A stretch of 64,000 bases of DNA from Batillaria attramentaria (GCA_018292915.2 JACVVK020000344.1:367501-431500); one strand, 5' to 3'; counted from the first letter of the stretch, positions 1 to 14,400 are shown. Translations and numbers: made by a program. Notes: a model not told the origin generated them from the letters alone.

Positions 1-333
1 GTTACGTGAGGACACGCCCACTCCGTCTATTTTCGGTCTGACTCGTGAAAATGTTTCAAGAGCTTTAGTCCAAAGTATCATTGTCCATTGTTTTGCACGT
101 GCTTTTGGTCAAAATAGTTCATACAAGTCAACCTCATCAAAATTATCCTAACTCGTGTCTCAAGTCACAGCTCAAAATCAATATCATCCCTAAGAGAACC
201 TCGCTGGTCACATGATCGGCAGCCATCTTGTCCGAGCGAATTTTCGTTTGGTCTTGTCAATGATCAATCTGTCAGTCTGTCGTTGATTTGGGTCCCTATG
301 TGTATGAAGACACAAACTCAAGACCCGTAGACA
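1..333 (+). promoter_or_regulatory. Putative promoter and 5' UTR of the SH3KBP1/CD2AP-like gene
   Basis: This stretch lies directly upstream of the proposed start codon at 334 and has no convincing ORF. A GCCATCTTG at 222-230 is the reverse complement of a YY1-type core element (CAAGATGGC), a common proximal promoter motif in animals, about 100 nt before the ATG. No TATA box was seen at a convincing position. The transcription start is unknown and may lie left of the window. The assignment depends on the exon 1 call at 334-337. Confidence 0.4.
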
Positions 334-3300
334 ATGGGTATGTATTCTTCCATTTCACTGCTCCGCTGTAGGTCACTGATTATAAATGTGTTAATTCGTG
401 ATACCGTTTCAACGTCACGGAAGTGCATTCCGGACGTATCGAAACGGGAGCCACCGGAAAGTTGTCTCTATTACATGAAGCTTTCACTTCCTCAATAACT
501 GTTGTGTGAAAGCATTCATTGTTCTAGAATGCTGTAGTACTGTAATATTGTACTTTAGTTGCGGCTTTTGTGCTAACAGCAAGCGGAAACACGAGTTCAA
601 GTAGAGATGACTTGTAAATGAGACTGTCCCCGAAAACATGCTCCAAACATGCTAGAACGAAGGAGGGAATATTGTTATGATCGTCTGCTGCTTTCGTTTT
701 ACTATTAATGAGAACAGTGCGCTTTGGTCTTTGAAAATGGTGTGGCATTTGTGTTTTGCTTGCATCTCAAACATATTTTTGATTTTGATTTGAAGGAGAA
801 TGACACGAAAATTCCTAAACTTCGTTATTTTTGTGGCAGAGTTATGTCCCTTATGTCATTGCCGCCGGCGGGGTACACCAAGGGATGTCATGTAATGATG
901 AATGTGCCCTGGTTATGAGGTCACCAAATGACATCCCTAGCTTGAAATTCCACATACTTGTTCGTGCTGTATCATTAAACATATTACAGATTTGCTAGTT
1001 AAATGCTAAAGCAGTTTTGTCTCTTTGGTAGAGATGGACTCCAGTCCAGGATGGAGCATAAGAATTGACAGTGATAGATCTGTGCTTTCAACAATTTAAA
1101 AATAATTTACAAATGGTGCTGAATGGGGAATTCAGATATATATGTATACCCCCCAATCACGCCGGTGGCGGGGACATTAAGCCTCATGATCCAGTCCATT
1201 CAGATTAACTTAAGATTACTGTTCGTCAGCTTAGAAATCCTGACTGCCAGTACCACCCTTTAGTTTTCTCAGTTCCTCAGAGGTGCTTCCACTCCCACGC
1301 TTTATTGCCTGTAAGTCACATTGAGTGTGGACAGTGTTGATGTGCTGATAATAAATAATAATTTATAGTGCTTGACTGTTGATGAGTTTAATAGGTATTG
1401 ACACTGAGTATTGATGCAGTAGGTGGTACTGTGATAACAGGTATTGGTCTCACGCATGAGGCACATACACCATCCCCCACCCCACCCTCCCAACACAAAC
1501 ACACACACACCTTAAATTAGTAAAAACACTTGCTATTTTTCTGATTAGCTAGCACTGTAGCAGTAACAGTTTCACACTAATCATACCATTTGATGTTTCT
1601 CCAAAAACATTTGACTATTACAGTATTAGTATTACTTGTATTAGTAATTACACATCACACACCTGAGCGAGGATGGGGTATTTATGTGGGGGATTATTCA
1701 TTGGAATTTGATTTTGAATGTCGTTTGCATGCACATGCAAATCCAGTCTGTGATTTGTTACATTGACATGCTGTGTACAATTCATACTTCTTAGTCAAGT
1801 TATTGTTTTTGAGCCCTGAAGTCAAATTCGTAGTTTATTTATATTGTAACATTTAAATTAATGAACAATATGATGTATTATCTTTATCATTATTATTATC
1901 ATCATCATATCTGTGCAGCAGAGGCAGTGGTGGAGTTTGACTATGACGCAGAACAGGAGGATGAGCTTACACTACGGGTTGGCAACATCATAAGGAATGT
2001 CATAACCGCCGAGGGGGGTTGGTGGGAGGGGGAACTCAACGGCAAGAAGGGAATGTTCCCCGAGAACTTTGTCAAGGTCGGTGGAGCCATTGGCATCAGC
2101 ATGCTTCTGTACAGAGTATCAGCGTTCATGATCGTGGTGATAGACCATTTACACTCACAGAGTGCTTCAAAAACTTCAGTACAATGATGCATGGTCACTT
2201 TTGTATGGTGCCTAATCATAATGGTGGAGAGAAAGCCCGAGTACCGAGAGAGAACCCTCAGGAGCTGAACAATCTTATGTCGGGAGTGGGACTTAACCCC
2301 AACCTCTAGTGTTGGTGACGGATTGGGGGTGAGGTGGGGGGGTGTTAGTACTGTTACCTATGCACCACTCACTCCCCCCAAATTGTGACTTCAGTAGTTG
2401 TTGTTGTTTTTAAAATTAAGCAGTCAGACAGCTTTCCATTTTATTTACTTCATACTGCTATTGATTACAGTTGCGATCAAAAGAGCCTGCAAAGAAAGAA
2501 GAGAAGCGAGAAGCCGCCCAGCGAAAATCTGTCCGTGAACTTGCCAACAAATTCAAGGATGGCGTGCCCATGGGAGGGTCCATGGTTCAGAAGAAGAAAG
2601 GTAAGCTGTTGACAGAAAGACGCCGTTGAAACACATTTATGCATGCGTGCGTGTGCACGTGCACATGCTCACACAGAAAGAGAACCACAGCTTCTTGGGT
2701 GCAGCTTACTGGGTAATTCAGGCATTTGTTTTGAGTAGCTAAAGGGGGAAAAAAGTCCTATTAGTATTACTGGTCACTCAGCAGGGTTCTTTCATGCTCA
2801 CAGTCACACAGAAAGAGAGCCACAGCTTCTTGGGTGCAGCTTACTGGGTAATTCAGGCATTTGTTTTGAGTAGCTAAGAGGGGGGGGGGGGGGGGGGAGT
2901 CCTATTACTGGTCACTCAGCAGGGCTCTTTCATGCTCATAGTCACACAGAAAGAGAACCACAGCTTCTTGGGTGCAGCTTACTGGGTAATTCAGGCATTT
3001 GTTTTGAGTAGCTAAGGGGGAAAAAAAAAAGTCCTATTACTGGTCACTCAGCAGGGCTCTTTAATGCTCACAGTCACACAGAAAGAGAACCACAGCTTCT
3101 TGGGTGCAGCTTACTGGGTAATTCAGGCATAAATTGTTTTGAATAGCTAAGGAAAAAAATGTCCTGTTACTGGTCACTCAGCAGGGCTTTTTCATTTTTA
3201 TTGTTTCCTTCGGCCATCTAAATATTTCCTTTTACTTTTGCCGATGACCTGAAACTAAACAGCTATAGGTCTTCGCTGAGAGGTTTAATGCATTCACAAG

Positions 3301-6300
3301 TGCGTTGGTATTTTTTTTTATGAGTAGGGTTAGACAGTATGCGAGAGGCTGTGTCATGTGACTTGGTTTTTCTTAATGTGGCCTTGAGTCTTCAGTCAGA
3401 TGAGCAACAAGCCTGTAGTGTTAGTATGTTAGTTACTGAAGCTGATGACTGTATGTAAGACAAGTGGCTGTGGCAATGGAAGATCCTGTCATGAGCTGTA
3501 GGTACTTGAAATATGATGAGCACTATACTGATCAGAGTAGGATTCCATAATCCCTGTGTGCTACTTCTGTCTTGCGGATTTGACCGTGATTTTAAACAGC
3601 CTTGCGGATTTGACCGTGATTTTAAACAGCCTTGCGGATTTGACCGTGATTTTAAACAGCCTCAAATTTTGTTTTTGAATGTGTTGTTTCCACAGCTCCT
3701 GAGGTGAAGCCGAAAAAATGCAAAGTACTTTTTGAGTACAAGCCAGAGAATGGAGACGAACTTGAACTCACAGTGGGCAGCATCATAGACTTCCACAGAG
3801 AGGTAAGTGGCACAAAAGGCAGGGGTCGCGTTTATTGCAAAAATTTGCATATTTGTTGCATTTTGGAACAGCCATACGCATTTTACAAAGGCCCATGCGT
3901 GTGCGTACGCATTTTGAGACGGCCCATGAGTGCCGACAGAGTCGCTAACATCAGCCTCTCGCTTTCTTTCTGTCATCGGGTACAGTTGCTCTGCGAGGGT
4001 GGGTGGTGGTGGGGGAAGGTGGAGGTGGGGTGATGCGCAGGAAAATTGTAAAGCAGTCATTGATTGGCTGTACAGCGTCAAAGTGTGGTGTCACAAACAA
4101 AACAGTTGGTGATTATAGCTAAAAATAGCAATCGGCCCTGGCGATCTTTTCGGTGGGAAAGTTTGGCGCCAGCTGATCACTTCATCAGTTGCACAGCATG
4201 GTGATGTTACCTCAGCCATACGCAATTTTTTCCTGCTATACGCGTTTTTCTAGACCCCTTGCGTTTGCAAACGCAAAATTTTAAAACCAGCACGACCCCT
4301 GAAAAGGGCTGTTGTTCCTTGCTTAGTGACATGGGTATGTGTGTGACATTTTGACTAAAGATGTATTGTTTCCTTCTGTGAGGCTCCCTTGTATTGCCAA
4401 ACTTTCCTGCTAAGAAATTTGTTCGTGGGGTGAATCAGACGTTATCATGATCACTTCCCTGTTTTGGGAGTTCATAGTTTCATACTGTCCTTGTAGGAAG
4501 AAGAAAGTGATTGTATCTAATGTCATAATGTGTACATTAGCAGTGTTGTTCGATCATGTGAGTCTTTGTGTCAGCTCTGTTTGGTCAAAGGAGGCCATTT
4601 GTGCCTAGCACTAACGCTTTTCAACAGTCGTCGCCATCAAGCTCTGAGAGTAAGTAAGAAATTTAGGAGAGAGTTTTTGTCCATCCGAATACCCACTGTC
4701 AATATCTGATGCTGAAAAACACTGTGATCTTGGTTATAGAACTTGAATGCACCACCGGAACCTTTCACAAATGTTTCAAAAGGCAGGTTTTTTTACCACC
4801 ACAGTGTTCGGTCAACATGTGCGTCGACCGTGCAGGCTGTGATGGGATATATATATATACCCATGCACTTTATCGCAGACTGTGCCAAGGATGCAGGGAT
4901 GATTGTATTCAGGACACTGTGCTCGGGACGTTCTGCCCATGAGCCTTAATGCTTGCTGAGTGTTCAGAGAGGGACATTAGTCTCCCGTTGCAGCTATACT
5001 GTATCAGGTTTGCCTGATCACACTGGAAAAACAGTTCTCCTCGGCTACTGCAAATTGGATTGACATCGAGAAATGCATCCTTATTCACTTATGGTAACAG
5101 TTGTTGACTTTTTACCTTCAGTGTTTGAATGTTTTTTTGTTTTTGTTGCATAGGTGGAAGAAGGCTGGTGGGAGGGTACACTGAACGGTCGCTCTGGTGT
5201 CTTTCCTTCCAACTTTGTGGAAATGATCGAAAACGGAGAAGGTGACATGACAGTAGAGGCAGAGAGACCGCCTCCTCCTGGTAAGTCTTTTGGTTTAAAC
5301 GTGTGGGAATTTACAGGCAGAATCTGATTGGCTTAAGCCCTCAGGGTTGACACCTTTTGTCCTGTGAGAATGCTCATTTCAGTAAGTGCACGGGTTCCTC
5401 AGCTTTTGCTGTGGCAGACATGCTTTTCCTGTGAAGTCTGCATGTCGGTACAAACTCTGGATAATGTTACAAAGGTGTGGAACAAAACATGCAAATTCTT
5501 ACTCGGAACTAACGACGAGGGTGTGTGCAACAGTGAGAAATTGTATCGACAGACGTTTACCATGGCTGATCTTCCTCAGTCTGCACTTTTGGTTTTGACA
5601 ACAGTATGGTGGTCAGCTTCAGTTCAAGACGGAATCTGTCTCACTGGGAGGGAGAAACTTCCTGAATAGCCTTCCCACTGCCAGGTTTTTGTTGTTTGAT
5701 TGTTTGTTTTTGTTGTTGGTTTGTTTGTTTGGCTTCAACCATAACAGATTGTACAGAGAGCCTGTTTTGCAGGGGAGAAAGATGAGTCGTTCCAAGAGAT
5801 CAAAGGAAAGAAGGTGATGGGTGTCGGCCTGGGCAACATCTTTGGTGGCGGGCCCATCAAACTGCGAAACACGGGCAAGAAACCCGACCCCAGCAAAACC
5901 AAGGCAGACGACAGGGTCAGTTCTCTCCCTGTGTTGTTTTTGTCACATAACTGAACTCTAAAATAGTGTAGGGTGTTCCGGGGAGGAACTGGGTGGTAAA
6001 ACTTATGAAAAGGCAAATTGACATGGACTTTGGTGTAACTTTATTTTTTAGAATAGCGCAGGAGAGTCAGCAATGCCTGTCATTCTGAGCTTTTTTTCCC
6101 AAAATCCAGTCAGACCCATATTCCACAGTGTCATCCATGTGTTTCTGATGCAGGAGGTTTCCATGATTTACATGAAGAAGAGGCATTTAAAAACCATCAC
6201 TCTGCTACAATGTTTCATGCTTGGGGGGCGGGGGGAGGGGAGGACTTTTTTGTGGTGGCAGTGACCTATACATCTTTTTCTGGTGCTGGTTTCAGGACAC

Positions 6301-8419
6301 TGCTAAACCAAAGCTGCCCGACTCGCATCCCCCAGACATCGCGAAGAGAGACAAACCACAAGGTAGGGGTTCAGCCCAACTAGTTTAAGGAAATACTGAC
6401 CATCGGACTGAAGAGTTCACAGTTATTGCATGGGTGATTCAAATGCTTTGGCTCTCTTTAGGCGAGTCTCAGGATGGATGGTGTCTGTTTTTTGGAGGAT
6501 TTTTTTGTTTCTTTCACTCTCCCTTTATAGAATGTATTCTCTCCACAATTTACATGTCATGGTCAGCTGAGCAAGCAAGCACTGTCAGTAGGTCTGCAGT
6601 CTCTTGACAAAACTTGAAAATTCTGTTGTATAGGGAAGGGAATCCAATTACCATGTGTTTTGAAGGTAGGCTTGGGGTGGGGGAAGGGAAGTCTTGTGAA
6701 GAGAAGTCCCTCGTGGCCATGTGTCAAATTTACTGATGGCATTAACTCAGACTTCCTTAGAGTCAGAATATTGTTGGCTTGTGTTCTAAACTAGTAAAAG
6801 AGGGGAGTGGTTGTCACATGACCATGTTAACTGTTTGCCAGATACTGTTGTTTGCTAGCGTGTGCAACCGTAACAACAACAAAATTATAGTTGTGTTGAT
6901 TATAGAATTTAATACAGTCTTTTGCCTGGCTGTAAGGACTTAAACACTGTGCCTCATGCTCCTAATCAGTCAGCCATTTATTTTTCTGTCCAAAGGGGAG
7001 AGAGCAATTGTACGTTTCTCATATGCCGCCGAACAGCCGGACGAGCTGAGCCTGAAGGAAGGGGATGTAATCCGTGTTCTGGACAAAAACCTGGAGGACG
7101 AGGGGTGGTGGAGGGGAGAGGTCAACGGCAAAAGCGGCGTCTTCCCTGATAATTTTGTCGAACTTTTACCTCAGGAGGAGGTAGGTCATGTTGTACATTG
7201 ACTTCTGTATAATTGCTAATAGATCTAGTATCAGTATTTTGAAAGATTCAGACTTCAGGTTTTTGACAGATAATGATGAGTTCAACTTCTCATGTGTAAA
7301 ATCCTGTGACACACACCATATTGCGGTCCCAAAACACTTGCCGGACTTGTCCATTGCATGATTCTACTGAGAGGTTAAAAAATAAAAAAAAACGTTTACT
7401 TTTGTGAATACCCTGTGCTTGAATAATCAATCAGATTTTTTTCATATCTATGGTAGTTGTCTAATTCAGGGCACCGACTAAGTCATCTTCTTGATGCTGA
7501 AGGGTCCAGCCATAGATTGAGACAAAATCTCACAATCAGTCACCTGCACTTGCGTTTTGCTGAAGGCATCTCAAGCTTGAAATCAAAACTCTGTAGCTCG
7601 ACGTAAACCCACACTCAGTATTTAGAAGTCAGCCACTACTCATCTTCTCCCCCCCCCCCCCCCTCCTTCCTTGCAGCCTGTAAAAGCTCCAAAGAAACCC
7701 CCACCCCCAGCTGGAAAGAACTTGTACCCCAAACTGCCAGAAAAAGCACCCTCGTCCGCGCCGTTGGAGGACAAAACCAGCAGCCTCAGGAAGGAACACG
7801 GTAAGGTCGTGACTCTGGTCGTTGTGCCTTCTGCTGTATGTGTGTTTTCAGGTGTAACAACTTTGTGTTGGCTTCCTTCTAGTTCTATCTCTGTCTTTTG
7901 TAATGACAAAAGAGTTGTGATTGTGTTTATAACACGTTCCCCTTGAGCTATGGTGTGAAACTGAAAGTATATCGTGTTGATCGCTTTTTCCTTATAATAT
8001 CTGTTGTGATTGGACTGTCGTAAGTGGGATCTGTATCTGTTTACCTGTACTCTGCTGACAGTGCAGCGTAAGAGTCATAAACTGTGATGGAAAATACAGT
8101 GTACATGTACCTTATGTGCTGTTTGCTGTAGTGTTGTCAAGACTTGTTAAGCCTACTAATGGGAGATAACGATAGCAGGTTATTTCTTACAAAATGAACA
8201 GTTTCGTGATTCGTTTTTTTTACGGATTGTGTTCCATTTCTGTAGCTTCACCTTACCTTTTTGCTATAGATTGACAGTTTTTTGGCAGTTTTTTCTGCCA
8301 AATTTTTTTTATGTTCACTCGTTACATTTTTACTTACAGAGTTTGACTCTTTCGTTTAGATAGAATGTTGTGTAGGACTTTAAAGTTAGTCTGTAAGTTA
8401 GTGTTTCTCTCTCTCTCTT

Positions 8420-8468
<49 letters not shown>

Positions 8469-11400
8469 CCATCTAATATGTTTCACAAGCTGACTTGCGA
8501 ACGGAGGTGTCTTGGAGTTACTGGACAGGTATTGTCCTTTCATTGCTCATGAAGGGTCTGAATTCTAAGTGAGTTTCCAAGATATTCTTGATTTATATTC
8601 AGTGAAGTCGAGATAACTCAAAAGACAAAATTGACTGTATTTTAGCATGCACAAGGTGTTGCAAAACTTAGGGGAATCTTGAGAGTGTGAATCTGTAGGC
8701 GTTAAACACTGGTCTTGCCAAATTAATTTTTCTTCGACTGAAGAAGCTATAGAGGTAGTCTGGAATATTCCGGGCTCAATACTACCAGGGTTACGCTAAA
8801 GCAAACACTGTTGGGCTCAATACTACCAGGGTTACGCTAAAGCAAACACTGTCGGGCTCAATACTACCAGGGCTACGCTAAAGCAAACACTGTCGGGCTC
8901 AATAATAATAATAATAAATGGTATTTCTAGGGCGCATTTCTTTAAATAAAACTCAATGCTACCAGGGTTACGCTAAAGCAAACACTGTCGGGGTCAATAC
9001 TACCAGGGTTACGCTAAAGCAAACACTGTCGGGCTCAATACTACCAGGGTTACGCTAAAGCAAACACTGTCGGGCTCAATACTACCAGGGTTACGCTAAA
9101 GCAAACACTGTCGGGCTCAATACAACCAGGGTTACGCTAAAGCAAACACTGTCGGGCTCAATACTACCAGGGCTACGCTAAAGCAAACACTGTCGGGCTC
9201 AATAATAATAAAAATAATAAATGGTATTTCTAGGGCGCATTTCTTTAAATAAAACTCAATGCTACCAGGGTTACGCTAAAGCAAACACTGTCGGGCTCAA
9301 TACTACCAGGGTTACGCTAAAGCAAACACTGTCGGGCTCAATACTACCAGGGTTACGCTAAAGCAAACACTGTCGGGCTCAATACTACCAGGGTTACGCT
9401 AAAGCAAACACTGTCGGGCTCAATACAACCAGGGCTACGCTAAAGCAAACACTGTCGGGCTCAATACTACCAGGGTTACGCTAAAGCAAACACTGTCGGG
9501 CTCAATACTACCAGGGTTACGCTAAAGCAAACACTGTCGGGCTCAAAACTGAGGGACAGCCGCTATCGTGGTTAAGGATTCTGTTTCCAGCAGCGTGCCG
9601 GTTGTTTGGTTGCTGTTGGTGCCTCAGTGCTGTTCTCCAGCACCGTGTAGGGCTGATCACCTAAAAGCTTTGTCCAGTGTTGTACTGTTTTGTAAAGAAC
9701 CAGCATAAAAGGACTCTCTTATTTAGACCCATACACACCTTTTGCTGTTGTTGATAATATATGATGTTTGACACACGGCACTGTTTGTGTCACACAGCAC
9801 GAAGGAAGAGCGGGCTGACAAAACGTAGAATCGTGGAGTACGGTGAGCAGTGATCAGTGAAGCGTGAAATTGCTGCCTAACTGTTGCCTGCCTGCTGTTT
9901 TTTTTATATTTTTTTTAAATAACTAGTTGTGAATGCATTTTAGAGACTGCCAGTTCGCTCCCGTTTGTGTGGAGATCTGCTGTGTTGATTTCGCTGTTGA
10001 TTGACGACAACTTACGAGTCGTAACCGTCTGACACCGACATTTTACATAATTTTTTTTGTCAGGTGTAAATAATGTCATAATGAATTGACTAAATAATAA
10101 ACTGAAAGTGGCTTTCACCTCTTAACTTCTCTTGACTGAGTCTCACAGGTATTTGCACACAGTGCTGAACATACACAACACCAATCATTGAAACTGAACA
10201 ACTGTATTGTAGTTGAAGGTGAATATCGAGCAGCATCTGTCCTGTCCTGCCCTTAGTGTGCATCTCATTTTTTGATTTCCTTTGTTGTCCCCTTCTTTTT
10301 TTTTTTTTTTCTTTTTTTGAAAGTTAAGTTTGAAACTGCAGTAGAACTTAGAAGCAGGTTTGTTTTTGACAGCAGCCCTGAGGTTCCCAGAGGCAGCACC
10401 CGCACATCTGTCCTCGTCTAACACTGAATTTCCTGCGATGATTCTGAACCTCGGCCATTCTAAATTCCTTCACCCAAACTTCCCTTTGCAGAACCTGCCC
10501 CAGAGAAGCCAGCCCCCTCAGCAGCCGCAGCAGCAGCCCTGAAAAAGCCTATGGCCCCTCCTCCAGTGGGCAAAAAACCCGGTGCCGCCCCTAAACCATC
10601 CGAAGCCCCAACCAAACCCGAACCTCCCAAAGTCGCAGAGTCAGCCAAGGTGGAGTTGCGGCACAAAGATCCCGTCAGGTCGGCGGGGTCGGTGGACAGC
10701 AACCACCACCCTGCCGCCACAGAAAATGACAAGACAGAGGGTAGGACTGGAGATTCTGTGTCCAGAATCGGTTGCCGTTTTTGTGGAGGTCTTTGGCTAT
10801 GGCGGTGTGCCTATATTTCTGTGCTCTTCCCTCCCTTGTTCCTCGTGTAGCTTTTGATGTCTGTACTTTTTTTTTAAACAAACGCAACATGTTTCCTGCC
10901 AGTGCTTCTGACGTCTGTGGAGTTTTGCATTTATCATAATCTGTACACCCAACTCATCGTTGACCCGTAACATGTTCTCGCCTCGCAGCTTGCTGTGATC
11001 TGTTGCTTGCTGCTGGTGACCGTGTTGCACGAATCCTAGCTACTCACCTATCTCCTGCCGTGAATTTTGTTGAAGATCCCATACCTCTGCATTTTCAGAA
11101 CACTTCTTGGTTCCTTCCTTTTCCTTTCCCTGATCCATTGATTTATCTCCGTTGTTTACCTGCATCGCCTTTTTAAACGGCACAGTGTTGTTTCATTTGG
11201 ACTCAGTACATCCACACTCCCCAACCCACACCTTGCCCCTTTCTCCTAACCTTCCTCATTCCTTCTGGTGATTGTGAAGCTTTCAGATATTGTATTGTTG
11301 TCTTGTTTTCTAATTTTTGTTCTTCAGGGTTTGTGTGGTGTTGGATTTTCTGTACTAAGCTGTGCAGCTTCTTCTCAGCTTCTATGGGTTTGTCAGCTTG

Positions 11401-14400
11401 CAAATTCAGCCACTGTATGCTGCCAGTGACTTGATTCTGCTTTTTCCCTCCTGATGGATTCAGATCTTTTTGCAGACATAATAAGTGTTTTCCTTCATTC
11501 CTGCCAGTTGAACCATAATAAAAGCAGAACCTGCCTCTGGCTTTGAAAACATTCATACAGTAGACTCGGAGACAATGTACAAGAATTAGAAAGTAAGGGG
11601 TTTTTTGTTGTTGTTTTTTAAACTGAGTTTATAGCACCCACGGCAGGTTCAACTCCTTAGCCACAGCCTTGATTAGGATTTTTTTTTTTTTTTTTTTTTG
11701 TAATGGAAAAAAATTGGCAGGGACTTCTGCTGGTCCTTCACCTGTCTTCAGCTATGCAAACACCTTTACTGAGTATGAAACTGAGTGTATAGTGTGAAGT
11801 ACATGTATATAATTATGTATAATTATGTAGAGAAGCAGAGAGTGGCCATCCAGTTCATCAGGGAGATACAGAAAAAAGGAGATGGGACTATTTCCTCAAT
11901 TCTGCATTTCTTTTCTTTTCTTTTTTTTTTTCTATTCTAACACTGCCTTTACCTTACATCTTCATTAGTGTAGACCTGTCTTGTTTGTTTAACCCAGAAA
12001 CAATTGAAGTTTGCTTGCTACTAATATTATGCTAGTGTTGCAGTTGTGTTTGCTATGCCAATTGTGTTCTCAAACTTTCTGTGCTGTGTCAAATCTTGAC
12101 TCAGTTTAGCTTCAGTTTGATGTTAAAATATTGAAGATTTGTTGTCAGTTGCAATCAGGTATGAGATTTCTTTATAAAGTTTTGGTTGGAGTTTTGTTCT
12201 GTGTGTCCTTCATGTTAAAAACCTGTGACTGTTATTTCAATGTAGTCTCCTACAGGTTGTTTTTGCGCGTGCAGCGATTACTTGTAAAAAATTGGCCACA
12301 GAGAGGAAACAATGAAACAGATGTATAGTGTAGCACAGAAACTAGTTCCTCAACCATTTGTTGTCATAGTGTTCATGACTACTGTGTATATATGTCTCAT
12401 ACACTGCGATAGGTCTCACATGCAGGCACTCTGAGAGCAGAAGAAGATTGTCACAGATTGTAATTTACAGAAGATGCTTCGACCATTGCACTACAGTCTC
12501 GCCTGAATAGGTTTTCCTGAGGTATACACACACTAACATTCTCGGCTTTCTTGTGCAGATGACGACTCCAACTTTGACGTGCTGGAGACGTCCTCCCAGA
12601 AACTACAGCACCTGACAGCAAACCGCGCCAAGGGACCCAAGAAACGGCCGCCTTCCACGGTCCTTGTTCCCGGTGTATGCATGCTGCATGGTCCACGTTT
12701 GGGTGACCTGCAATTAACACTTGTAGCCTCAAGCACATTACATCCCCACACCCTCGCTGCCCCACACATATCCCCAGCCTCAGACCATGCTACCTCCCCT
12801 TGCCCCTGTCTCCCATTGTCATTCTACATTTTCATTTTTTGCAGAGTGCGTCCTGCATCTCCCATTTTAATTTTTACCACTGCCATCTGCCCTCACAGAT
12901 CGCCCATCTGCCCTCACAGATGTAATGTGCTTGTGGCAGGGTGCGTGTTAGTGTCTGCATTTATGCTGCAAGCCTTTCATTGAGAATGCTGAGACGTTGC
13001 CCATTCAGTGTGTTAGGCCACAAAATCTGCCAGTAATTAAACGCCGCGACCACCATCGGCATCTCCACTCAGGCATCAATCCTGTTTCCCCGTCATTCAT
13101 GTGCAGTGCTGTTAGCTTTGGTGTGATGTTGGATGGTTTGGGTTTATTTTTTTAGCATTAGGACTAATAGGTGTCAGAGCTTTTGTAAGAAAAGGGTCGG
13201 ACAGGGTTGGGGACATCTGATGACCGCTATGTGCATGCAGAAAACAAAATGTGTCACACTGCTCTTCGGCTTTTGGTGTTCCTCCCATTCGTGCTGTACA
13301 GTTCTACCCACTTCTGTTCAGTTTCCAACATTTTTAGAGAGGTCTGTATAAAATCAGGTGGATTACTGAAAACTTTGACGTGATATTTTTTATATATATC
13401 CGGCAGCCCTGATCTCAGACAGAGCCTTTCACCACTGCTGATGTAATGTTCACATGGATATTGTATACATTTGGCAATTTAACCTGACAACGTGAAAGCG
13501 TCACCTGTATATTAAACACATTAACACTGTTACCTGTGACTTTCATCATACACTGGTCCCTAAACTGCCTTTTCCCTGTTTTGGACTGTGTAGTATAGTA
13601 ACCTTCACGGTTGTGGAGTAATACTGTAAATACAACATACTAACCATGCAGATTTTTCCTATTTTAATGAATGGGGACACATGACTGCTAAGGTCTGGTC
13701 CTCAGTACCTGTACATCTCATGTCCTGAACACTGTGCTGTTAGTTTGTCCTTTACTGTTCAAAGCTTCTGGTGGTGGTGTTGGTTTGTGTGGTACAACAT
13801 ACTACATGTATCCACATACTAACATAACTGTTCCTAAAGAAGAGTTTTTTCATATGTGCAGAGTATCCCACACAGATTCATTACAAGCTTTTCTGATAAA
13901 TTTAGTAACCCCTCTAAACAGTGTTTAATGGTGGTAGATCCCTTCAGAATTCCTGCATTCAGCTTTGACAGTGCACACAAGTTTGACTCCGCAACTTGCT
14001 TTTGCAGAGAAGACGAAGGCGAAAAGCCAAGGTATTTTTGCTGACAACCCCTCTTGCGCCCTGACCCTTTCTACATCCGTACAAGCTTCTTGCAGCTAAT
14101 ATATGTACTTCACAAGATTATTCCAAGCTTTGCTGCAATCTTCACTTTTAACAAAATAGTACGACAAAGTATTGTTACAGGAACGCTACATTAAAAAACA
14201 CTCGTGATAACTGATATAAACATTTTAAAAAAAAAAACCCAAGAAGAAACATGACAAAAGTTCTGTCATGTCAAATCATTTTAAAAAATTACACTCTTGT
14301 TTGGTTTTTGTCTCCCCAGATGCTTAGCTGCCTAACTCAGTAACTGCAAAGTGCTTGTAGTTGGCTATTAAGCCATCAGTAGTATCCGCAAGGCCATAGC

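Larger units (their letters stand above)
8771..9550. repeat. 41-bp satellite array with a 300-bp higher-order structure
   Basis: The array is built of a 41-bp unit beginning GGGCTCAATACTACCAGG and ending AAACACTGTC, repeated head to tail with high identity. Two units contain an extra ~50-bp insert starting at about 8901 and 9201, exactly 300 bp apart, and each is preceded by the same variant unit (GGGCTACGCT instead of GGGTTACGCT). Six 41-bp units plus one insert account for 300 bp, so the array evolved as a higher-order repeat. It lies in the long intron before the small exon at 9798. Confidence 0.92.

Noticed and set aside
8771..9550. CRISPR-like regular repeats
   Set aside because: The 41-bp units are contiguous with no unique spacers, and the surroundings are a eukaryotic intron, so it is a satellite.
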